Source of the DNA: Bacteroidota bacterium
GTDB lineage: Bacteria; Bacteroidota; Bacteroidia; Cytophagales; Cytophagaceae
Length of the DNA stretch: 11,518 nt
NCBI GenBank assembly: GCA_023428135.1
Contig: JAEYZG010000035.1
Coordinates: 1 to 11,518 of the forward strand
Direction of reading: 5' to 3'
In this document: one piece after another, positions 6,663 to 11,518 of the stretch
Numbering within the stretch: the first letter of the stretch is position 1
Layout: every line of letters starts with the position of its first letter
Program-made: the position numbers and the translations under genes
Notes under the pieces: generated by a model
Told to the model about the DNA's origin: nothing
Seen by the model: only the letters and a program-made list of their open reading frames with translations
Database searches by the model: none

Positions 6663-6709
6663 AATTTTATTACATAGGTTTAGTGTGTAGGAATGAGTGT
6701 AATAAAATT
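6663..6709. repeat. 12-bp perfect inverted repeat upstream of the first sigma gene
   Basis: AATTTTATTACA (6663-6674) and TGTAATAAAATT (6698-6709) are perfect inverted copies separated by 23 nt, ending 50 bp before the sigma gene ATG. The core TGTAATAAAA appears again at 7403-7412, upstream of the second sigma gene. It could be an operator or a leader hairpin. Confidence 0.6.
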
Positions 6710-6758
6710 GGAGTTTTGAAAATAATTAAAGTGAACTATTTGATTAATAACTACTGCG

Positions 6759-7265
6759 ATGAATACTATTGAATTTAATAACCTAGTTTATACAGCCTCC
6801 AAATCTTTAAAATATCCTGCTTTAAAGTTTACTCACAATCAGGCTGACGCAAATGATCTTATTCAGGATACCATTCTAAAGGCATTAAAAAATAAGACCA
6901 AGTTTAAGAAGGGTACTAATATAAAGGCATGGCTTTATATAATTATGAAAAATACTTTTATAAGTAATTATCATAAGATTGATAAAAGAAATAGCCTGGT
7001 AGATCCGATTGATGATGATTATACTCTGAATGTGCCAAGTACTATTACGTATAATGATGGTACTGCTAATGTCGCAATGGAAGAGATAAATAAGGCAATT
7101 AATTCACTGGATAAGGTATTCCGTGAGCCTTTTATGATGCATTTTTCCGGATATAAGTATGAGGAGATTGCTCAGAAATTGAAAATTCCAATGGGAACGG
7201 TGAAAAATAGAATTCACGTTGCAAGAAAAACTTTAATGAGTGCACTTAAAGATTATAAAATTTAA
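6759..7265 (+). CDS. ECF-type RNA polymerase sigma factor (first paralogue)
   Basis: The 168-aa protein has the two-domain ECF layout. Region 2 covers about residues 10-75 and includes D-A-N-D-L-I-Q-D-T-I-L-K-A-L, the core-binding and -10 recognition segment. The G-T-N-I-K-A-W-L-Y-I-I-M-K-N-T-F block follows. Region 4 covers about residues 110-165, with the helix-turn-helix Y-K-Y-E-E-I-A-Q-K-L-K-I-P-M-G-T-V-K-N-R-I that reads the -35/-33 element. There is no FecR-type anti-sigma or other partner gene next to it, and no C-terminal sensory extension, so the controlling signal cannot be read from context. A strong terminator follows at once, so it is a single-gene unit with its own upstream inverted repeat. 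A paralogue about three-quarters identical lies 534 bp downstream in the same orientation, indicating tandem duplication. Confidence 0.93.
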   Translation: MNTIEFNNLVYTASKSLKYPALKFTHNQADANDLIQDTILKALKNKTKFKKGTNIKAWLYIIMKNTFISNYHKIDKRNSLVDPIDDDYTLNVPSTITYNDGTANVAMEEINKAINSLDKVFREPFMMHFSGYKYEEIAQKLKIPMGTVKNRIHVARKTLMSALKDYKI

Positions 7266-7286
7266 AACTTACTGAATTGAAAATTG

Positions 7287-7321
7287 AAAAATGCCAGGCT
7301 AGCCAGTCTGGCATTTTTTGT
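7287..7321 (+). terminator. Intrinsic terminator of the first sigma gene
   Basis: AAATGCCAG (7289-7297) pairs with CTGGCATTT (7308-7316) around a 10-nt loop, followed by a T run to 7319. It starts about 20 bp after the stop and separates the two sigma genes into different transcription units. Confidence 0.88.
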
Positions 7322-7334
7322 TTAATTTAAGTTT

Positions 7335-7347
7335 AAATGTTACATTT
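7335..7347. repeat. Palindrome AAATGTTACATTT
   Basis: This 13-bp palindrome (6-bp arms around a single T) opens the 7320-7590 spacer. That spacer holds several further ATGTTA or TAACAT copies, at 7363, 7423, 7463 and 7473, and TGTTACAT at 7561. Confidence 0.45.
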
Positions 7348-7459
7348 CTAATATAGGCTAAAATGTTATAATGATTACATTGGTTTTTTTTGAGTCGTGT
7401 TCTGTAATAAAAGTCTTAAAAAATGTTATTTTTGAAAACTCTTTTGTTGATATACAGTA

Positions 7460-7481
7460 AATTAACATAGTAATGTTAATT
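7460..7481. repeat. Operator-like palindrome AATTAACAT-N4-ATGTTAATT
   Basis: Nine-base-pair perfect arms (7460-7468 and 7473-7481) flank AGTA, about 75 bp upstream of the candidate -7 element at 7555. Its size and spacing resemble a dimeric regulator site, though a small RNA hairpin is also possible. Confidence 0.5.
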
Positions 7482-7501
7482 GTGTGTGGAGAAATATGGT
7501 G

Positions 7502-7538
7502 TTTAAAAACTGATAAAAATGCTCGTATAGTTTTTAAA
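7502..7538. repeat. 10-bp inverted repeat overlapping the -33 zone of the second sigma promoter
   Basis: TTTAAAAACT (7502-7511) and AGTTTTTAAA (7529-7538) are perfect inverted copies with a 17-nt spacer. The right arm covers the position where the -33 element of the 7555-7562 promoter should lie, so a protein bound here could control that promoter. The low complexity lowers confidence. Confidence 0.45.
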
Positions 7539-7554
7539 AAAGTGTAAAAAAATA

Positions 7555-7562
7555 TACATTTG
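7555..7562 (+). promoter_or_regulatory. Candidate -7 element for the microprotein and second sigma gene
   Basis: TACATTTG matches TAnnTTTG exactly; the -33 region is T-rich (TTTTT at 7531-7535, spacing about 19). It predicts a start about 18 nt before ATG 7587, with the second sigma gene cotranscribed behind it. Confidence 0.5.
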
Positions 7563-7586
7563 TTACATATTAATTACAACAAAGAA

Positions 7587-7718
7587 ATGCTTACAACAGG
7601 AAAAAATATCAAACAGGAAAAAGACATCATTAAAGCTGAAGAAACAGAAAAGAAGGTAACCTCTCTAAGTCCACTTCAAATTAAAGTAGAGCTCTTTAGA
7701 AAGAGATATAACATTTAA
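7587..7718 (+). CDS. Possible charged microprotein, 43 aa
   Basis: An ATG-started frame of 43 codons ends at TAA 7716-7718, 81 bp before the second sigma gene. I do not recognise it. The N-terminal half (residues 6-23) is strongly charged, alternating K, E and D, and is likely helical. After S-L-S-P at 26-29 comes a short amphipathic, basic stretch (L-Q-I-K-V-E-L-F-R-K-R-Y). There is no signal peptide or membrane segment. A well-placed -7 element lies about 25 nt upstream, and there is no terminator before the sigma gene, so the two are probably cotranscribed. It could be a regulator of the adjacent sigma factor, but that is only a suggestion from position. In DNA this AT-rich, a 43-codon frame can occur by chance, so the call is tentative. 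Confidence 0.45.
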   Translation: MLTTGKNIKQEKDIIKAEETEKKVTSLSPLQIKVELFRKRYNI

Positions 7719-7799
7719 TCCGAATAGAATCGGTGACAATCAGGTCAGAAAAAAAATAACCTTACAAAAGAATATTAATAACCTTAACCAAAAGAACTT

Positions 7800-8306
7800 A
7801 TGACAGCTGTCGAATTTAATGAGTTAGTATATACGGCATCAAAATCTCTGAAAATACCCGCACTAAAATTTACACATAATCATAATGATGCAAATGATCT
7901 GATTCAGGATACTATTCTTAAAGCTTTAAGAAACAGAACTAAATTTAAGTCTGGCACTAATATTAAGGCTTGGTTATATATCATCATGAAAAATACTTTT
8001 ATCAGTAATTATCATAAAATTGATAAAAGAAACACTTTGGTTGATCCGATTGACGAGGGGTATAATTTTAATGTTTCAAGTACAATTTCATTCAACCAAG
8101 GCGCTAGCAATATTGCTTCTAAAGAAATTTACAAAGCAATAAATAAGCTGGATAAAACCTTCAGAATCCCTTTTATGATGCACTATGAAGGATTTAAATA
8201 CAACGAAATAGCTGACCACCTAAACATCCCAATGGGAACAGTAAAAAACAGGATCCACGTCGCTAGAAAAAACCTTATGGAATCTTTGAAAGAATACCAA
8301 TATTAA
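7800..8306 (+). CDS. ECF-type RNA polymerase sigma factor (second paralogue)
   Basis: This 168-aa protein is about three-quarters identical to the first sigma factor and colinear with it. Region 2 (D-A-N-D-L-I-Q-D-T-I-L-K-A-L and the following N-I-K-A-W-L-Y-I-I-M-K-N-T-F block) is almost unchanged, as is the recognition helix I-P-M-G-T-V-K-N-R-I-H-V-A-R-K of region 4. Differences concentrate in the linker (residues 86-125) and the first helices of region 4, with a few at both ends. The pair therefore probably recognises the same promoter type but may meet different partners. It starts at ATG 7800. It lies behind its own promoter and a possible 43-aa gene. After its stop comes the foldable element at 8327-8429. 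No anti-sigma gene is adjacent. Confidence 0.93.
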   Translation: MTAVEFNELVYTASKSLKIPALKFTHNHNDANDLIQDTILKALRNRTKFKSGTNIKAWLYIIMKNTFISNYHKIDKRNTLVDPIDEGYNFNVSSTISFNQGASNIASKEIYKAINKLDKTFRIPFMMHYEGFKYNEIADHLNIPMGTVKNRIHVARKNLMESLKEYQY

Positions 8307-8326
8307 AACGAAAATAATCACATCGT

Positions 8327-8438
8327 AAAAAACCAGGGCTGTTTTTATTCAGTACTGTTCTGATTCGAGGAAATCTAATCGTTTAGACAAATGATTGCAG
8401 TATGAGAAAAGGAACTGCCTTGGTTTTTTATTTTTTTA
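8327..8438 (+). ncRNA. Foldable 3' element after the second sigma gene (large-loop terminator or RNA)
   Basis: An outer 13-bp helix joins AAAAAACCAGGGC (8327-8339) to GCCTTGGTTTTTT (8417-8429), with one G-U pair, and T-rich sequence follows to 8438. Inside are TCA-g-TACTG (8349-8357) paired with CAGTATGA (8398-8405), and AATCGTTT (8377-8384) paired with AAATGATT (8389-8396) across an AGAC tetraloop. Such nested pairing is unusual for a simple terminator. It may be a terminator with an enlarged loop, or the 3' part of a small RNA. It matches no RNA family I know. Confidence 0.45.
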
Positions 8439-8501
8439 TATTCCTCTTATAAATTACTTTTATTCTTTAGAATACTTCATTTACTTATTTTCATTGTATT
8501 C

Positions 8502-10421
8502 TTGAAGGATATTCATAAAATATTACTCCAATATTTTGGCTATTCTCAGTTCAGACCACTTCAGGAAGAAATTATCTCCTCTGTTTTGAACGGGAATGAT
8601 ACGCTCGCCTTGCTTCCGACAGGTGGTGGAAAATCTCTTTGTTTCCAGGTGCCAGGACTTGCTATGGAAGGACTTTGCATTGTGGTATCTCCTCTAATTG
8701 CTTTAATGAAAGATCAGGTGGAAAGACTCAAAGAAAAAGGTATTTCGGCATTTTCCATTCACTCAGGACTTTCTTTTAATGAAATTGACGTCATTCTGGA
8801 CCGATGTGTATATGACCAGGTAAAGTTTTTATATCTGGCTCCTGAAAGACTATCCTCTGAATTGCTCATTCAAAGGGTAAAAAAAATGAAAGTTAATCTA
8901 CTTGCAGTTGATGAAGCGCATTGCATCTCTCAATGGGGGTACGATTTCCGACCTTCCTACCTGGAAATCGCTACATTCAGACATGTTATAGGCGATTCAG
9001 TTCCTGTAATGGCATTAACAGCTACTTCAACTCCGGGAGTAACTCAGGATATTCAGGATAAGCTGGAGTTTAAAATGCCAAACGTTATCTCAAAATCTTT
9101 TAAAAGAGATAATCTTTCATTCTCTTGTTTTAAGGAAGAAAATAAGGAAAGAAAGATTCTGCAGATACTTAAAAATGTTCCGGGGACCGCTATCATTTAT
9201 GTCCGTAACAGAAAGAAAACAGAGGCTTTAGCTGCTTTTTTGAATAAAAACAAAATCTCAGCATCTTTTTACCACGCGGGCCTGGACTATGCTTCAAGGT
9301 CCAAAAATCAGGACTTATGGATTAATAATAAAGTGAGAGTAATGGTCGCTACCAATGCCTTTGGTATGGGAATCGATAAACCGGATGTCAGAACGGTTGT
9401 TCATTATGATTTTCCTGAAAATCCGGAAAACTATTACCAGGAAGCCGGAAGGGCAGGAAGGGATGGGAAACGATGTTATGCCGTACTACTCTTCAATGAT
9501 AAAGATATTGAAGAACTTGAAGCAAAGATTGAAAGTAATTTTCCAAGCGCTGAGATAATAAAAAGAGTTTATCAGGCACTGGCTAACTTTTACAAACTTG
9601 CAGTAGGATCTTCTCAGTTTATAAGTTTTGACTTCGATATGGAAGCATTTATTAGGACTTATAAATTGCCTAAAATACAGTCTTATTATGCCTTGAAAAG
9701 ATTGGAACAGGAAGGGATGATTCAGATGAACGAAGCTTATTATAACCCTTCCAAAATTTTTATTTCCACTGATAAAACAAGGCTTTACGAATACCAGCTT
9801 CGTAATCCTGAGGATGATGTTTTTATTAAATCCATTTTAAGAATTTATGGGGGGGAGGTATTCTCTAATTATGTAAATATTAGAGAAACAGAAATTGCTA
9901 ATTACATTCAAAAATCTCAAATGGATGTTACCAGAAAGCTTAGCTTTTTAGATCAGAAAGGATTATTGGTTTATGAAAAGCAAAAGGATAAACCTCAGAT
10001 AGAATTTGTAATGCCAAGAATGGATGCCTCGGTATTACCTTTGGATTATAAAGATCTTGCTAAACGAAAGGAGCTTTATAAGATAAAAGTGGACGCGATG
10101 GTGGGATATGCTACGAATTCAAATAAGTGCCGGAGTTTAATGCTACTAGAGTATTTCGGGGAAGAAAATGGTGAAAAATGTGGCTTGTGTGATGTATGTC
10201 TGAAGGGAAAAAAAGAGGAAGCAAAAGATAGTATTGAAGTGGAGCTTTCAGAGAAAATCATTGAAAAGTTAAGGAGTGGTCCTTTATCCCCTGAAAATCT
10301 TGTGTTTTCTTTCAGCTCTACAGAAAAAGAGAATGTGCTCAAAGTTTTGAGACGTCTTGTGGATTCGGGATTGTTGGTTTATCTTGACGATGGCAGTTTG
10401 TTTTTGGCTAAGAATACTTAA
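8502..10421 (+). CDS. recQ: RecQ-family ATP-dependent DNA helicase
   Basis: This 3'-to-5' DNA helicase of recombination and repair has 639 aa. The helicase core is complete: F-R-P-L-Q-E-E (motif 0), Walker A L-P-T-G-G-G-K-S at 38-45, D-E-A-H at 137-140 followed by C-I-S-Q-W-G, A-L-T-A-T-S at 171-176, and motif VI Y-Y-Q-E-A-G-R-A-G-R-D-G at 311-322. A winged-helix-like stretch follows (about 350-490). The four zinc cysteines (543, 560, 563, 566) then lie near the C-terminus, and a last small winged-helix-like segment ends the protein. There is no HRDC domain. The start is TTG 8502: no ATG lies upstream in frame, the first internal Met is residue 55, past Walker A, and the opening M-K-D-I-H-K-I-L fits this family. 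The dehydrogenase gene follows after 20 bp and is probably cotranscribed. Confidence 0.95.
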   Translation: MKDIHKILLQYFGYSQFRPLQEEIISSVLNGNDTLALLPTGGGKSLCFQVPGLAMEGLCIVVSPLIALMKDQVERLKEKGISAFSIHSGLSFNEIDVILDRCVYDQVKFLYLAPERLSSELLIQRVKKMKVNLLAVDEAHCISQWGYDFRPSYLEIATFRHVIGDSVPVMALTATSTPGVTQDIQDKLEFKMPNVISKSFKRDNLSFSCFKEENKERKILQILKNVPGTAIIYVRNRKKTEALAAFLNKNKISASFYHAGLDYASRSKNQDLWINNKVRVMVATNAFGMGIDKPDVRTVVHYDFPENPENYYQEAGRAGRDGKRCYAVLLFNDKDIEELEAKIESNFPSAEIIKRVYQALANFYKLAVGSSQFISFDFDMEAFIRTYKLPKIQSYYALKRLEQEGMIQMNEAYYNPSKIFISTDKTRLYEYQLRNPEDDVFIKSILRIYGGEVFSNYVNIRETEIANYIQKSQMDVTRKLSFLDQKGLLVYEKQKDKPQIEFVMPRMDASVLPLDYKDLAKRKELYKIKVDAMVGYATNSNKCRSLMLLEYFGEENGEKCGLCDVCLKGKKEEAKDSIEVELSEKIIEKLRSGPLSPENLVFSFSSTEKENVLKVLRRLVDSGLLVYLDDGSLFLAKNT

Positions 10422-10441
10422 TAATAAAGTTATTTAAAAAA

Positions 10442-11380
10442 ATGAAAATAGTACTATTGGATGCCGATACCTTGGGAGAGGTACCTGCGATTGACGACTT
10501 TAATCAGCTGGGAGATTTTATAAAATACAGATTTACAAAACCGGATGAAGTTATTAGTCGCTTAACAGGGGCCGATGTTGCTATTACGAATAAAGTGGTT
10601 TTGTCTAAAGAGGTATTGTCTCAGCTACCCGATTTGAAATTAATCTGTGTTGCAGCGACGGGTACAGACAATATTAATGTAGCATTTGCCTCAGAAAAAG
10701 GCATTCCTGTTAAAAATGTCAAAGGCTATTCCACTGACAGTGTTGCTCAACATACTTTCTCATTGCTTCTTCACCTGGCTGATAAACTTGAGCATTATAA
10801 TAATTATGTCCTCAGTGGGGAATATTGTAAAAGTGAAATTTTTACTTCCTTGGTTCGCCCATACTGGGAAATTAAAGGGAAAGTTTATGGAATCATCGGA
10901 CTTGGGGCCATTGGCAAAAAAGTGGCCAATATAGCAACTGCTTTCGGAGCAAAAGTAATTTATTATTCTACCTCAGGAGTACATGATGATCCGGATTTTA
11001 AAAGGGTAGAGCTGGATGAATTGCTAAAACAAAGTGACATCATTTCCATTCATTCTCCCTTAAATGATAAAACCCGTGGTTTGTTAGGGGAAAAAGAATT
11101 CAGCTTGATGAAAAAAAACGCAATCTTAATCAATGTTGGAAGGGGAGGAATCGTTAATGAAAATGCCCTTATCGAAGCCTTAAATAATGACAGAATTGCA
11201 GGAGCTGGTATCGACGTTTTTGAAAAAGAACCGATGGCTGCATCCAGTCCAATTTTGAAAATTAAAAACAAGGAACGTCTTGTTGTTACACCTCATATTG
11301 CCTGGGCAAGTATAGAAGCAAGAGGGAGATTGGTAGAGGGGATTATTAGTAATATTAATGAGTGGAAGGCTAAAAGCTGA
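10442..11380 (+). CDS. D-2-hydroxyacid dehydrogenase (NAD-dependent, glycerate dehydrogenase-like)
   Basis: The 312-aa soluble enzyme belongs to the D-isomer-specific 2-hydroxyacid dehydrogenase family, which reduces 2-keto acids with NAD(P)H. The split substrate domain has A-A-T-G-T-D-N-I-N near residue 72, and the V-A-Q-H-T-F-S-L-L-L helix starts at 101. The Rossmann motif G-L-G-A-I-G is at 153-158. The catalytic triad is visible: R234 in N-V-G-R-G-G, E263 in D-V-F-E-K-E-P, and H285 in T-P-H-I-A-W-A-S. The A-T-G-T-D-N and G-Y-S-T-x-S-V-A-Q-H forms are those of glycerate/hydroxypyruvate reductase-like members, but substrate cannot be fixed from sequence. The start ATG 10442 follows recQ by 20 bp. 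The downstream region has been displaced by an insertion sequence 16 bp after the stop, so any native terminator is no longer adjacent. Confidence 0.93.
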   Translation: MKIVLLDADTLGEVPAIDDFNQLGDFIKYRFTKPDEVISRLTGADVAITNKVVLSKEVLSQLPDLKLICVAATGTDNINVAFASEKGIPVKNVKGYSTDSVAQHTFSLLLHLADKLEHYNNYVLSGEYCKSEIFTSLVRPYWEIKGKVYGIIGLGAIGKKVANIATAFGAKVIYYSTSGVHDDPDFKRVELDELLKQSDIISIHSPLNDKTRGLLGEKEFSLMKKNAILINVGRGGIVNENALIEALNNDRIAGAGIDVFEKEPMAASSPILKIKNKERLVVTPHIAWASIEARGRLVEGIISNINEWKAKS

Positions 11381-11396
11381 AAGCGTAAAGTCATTA

Positions 11397-11511
11397 CTGT
11401 CCGGTAAAAAAAATTAAAGGAGGCGATTAAGCCTCCTTTTTTGTTTGTAGCTTTCTGGTGACCAAACCTTAAACCCAAACAATGAACAAAAGTACTCATT
11501 TTACCGGACAG
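11397..11511. repeat. 13-bp inverted repeat spanning the IS leader
   Basis: The two arms (11397-11409 and 11499-11511) are perfectly complementary and 89 nt apart. The inner arm lies in transposase codons 6-10 (F-T-G-Q). If the 115-bp unit proved mobile on its own it would be a MITE, but the transposase start makes an IS left end more likely. Confidence 0.7.
11416..11442 (+). terminator. Intrinsic terminator inside the IS left end
   Basis: AAAGGAGGC (11416-11424) and GCCTCCTTT (11431-11439) form a perfect stem with a 6-nt loop, followed by T to 11442. It stops transcripts arriving from recQ and the dehydrogenase 40 bp before the transposase ATG. Confidence 0.88.
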
Positions 11512-11518
11512 CCGATAT
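11482..11518 (+). CDS. IS4-family transposase (DUF4372-type), N-terminal fragment
   Basis: Only twelve codons are visible before the window ends: M-N-K-S-T-H-F-T-G-Q-P-I. This matches, from memory, the highly conserved start of IS4-family transposases with an N-terminal DUF4372 domain, which are abundant in Bacteroidota (M-N-K-S-x-x-F-x-G-Q-P). These enzymes cut and paste the element using a DDE catalytic core that would lie further downstream. ATG 11482 follows an A-rich leader and has no competing upstream start. The terminal-repeat copy lies within the codons of residues 6-10, so the protein motif and the DNA repeat overlap. The fragment is short, so the family call depends on the motif plus the repeat structure around it. 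Confidence 0.7.
   Translation, partial: MNKSTHFTGQPI

Larger units (their letters stand above)
11397..11518 (+). mobile_element. Left end of an IS4-family insertion sequence
   Basis: CTGTCCGGTAAAA (11397-11409) recurs in perfect inverted form, TTTTACCGGACAG, at 11499-11511. The outer copy is taken as the left terminal repeat. Just inside it are a strong terminator and then an ATG-started frame with the N-terminus of an IS4-type transposase. The other end and any target duplication lie outside the window, so the exact border is inferred. Confidence 0.65.

Noticed and set aside
7266..7799. A CRISPR-like array in the repeat-rich spacer between the sigma genes
   Set aside because: The repeats are short, inverted and irregularly spaced. 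There are no direct repeats of 24-40 nt with uniform spacers and no cas gene.
10076..10342. An 88-codon minus-strand frame inside recQ, and similar frames inside the dehydrogenase
   Set aside because: They are antisense to conserved domains, and the serine/phenylalanine-rich product is typical of a reverse-strand artefact.
11397..11511. A complete 115-bp MITE defined by the 13-bp inverted repeat
   Set aside because: The inner repeat lies inside the first codons of a recognisable transposase start. No matching target duplication flanks the 115-bp unit (TCATTA on the left, CCGATA on the right).

Overview
The window looks like chromosomal DNA of a member of the Bacteroidota, most likely a Cytophagia/Chitinophagia-type organism (inference). 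It is AT-rich, and most starts lack a Shine-Dalgarno sequence. Several intergenic regions carry the TAnnTTTG -7 element typical of the phylum. The gene types also fit: an unlinked sucC, a solitary LolD-type ATPase, a short RecQ with a C-terminal zinc cluster, ECF sigma factors with no adjacent anti-sigma gene, and the start of an IS4-family element whose transposase begins MNKSTHFTGQP.

Layout, left to right. (1) The 3' end of a TIGR01777-type nucleotide-sugar epimerase-like gene, then a bidirectional terminator. (2) Two small minus-strand genes: an unrecognised 114-aa protein and a SpoIIAA/STAS-like protein. (3) A plus-strand pair 2 nt apart: an alkaline-ceramidase-like (CREST) membrane protein with its metal site intact, and a membrane-anchored TIGR02117/DUF2459 protein. 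(4) A previously uncalled minus-strand 49-aa single-pass membrane microprotein, separated from that pair by a hairpin. (5) An NmrA-like SDR protein, convergent with tRNA-Arg(CCG) and sucC. (6) lolD, divergent from sucC. (7) Two tandem paralogous ECF sigma factor genes, each with its own upstream region rich in inverted repeats. A possible 43-aa microprotein gene lies between them, and a foldable 103-nt element follows the second. (8) recQ and a D-2-hydroxyacid dehydrogenase, probably one transcription unit. (9) The left end of an IS inserted 16 bp after the dehydrogenase stop.

Most protein-coding genes are conserved housekeeping or accessory enzymes: sucC for the TCA cycle, lolD for lipoprotein export, recQ for recombination and repair, and tRNA-Arg. 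The part most likely to hold something undescribed is 6500-8500. There, two sigma factors about three-quarters identical keep identical promoter-contacting segments but differ in linker and flanking control DNA. This suggests two inputs feeding one regulon. The other notable points are the ceramidase-like/DUF2459 pair, the two microproteins and the self-insulating left end of the IS. All assignments rest on reading the sequence; no database search or folding program was run.
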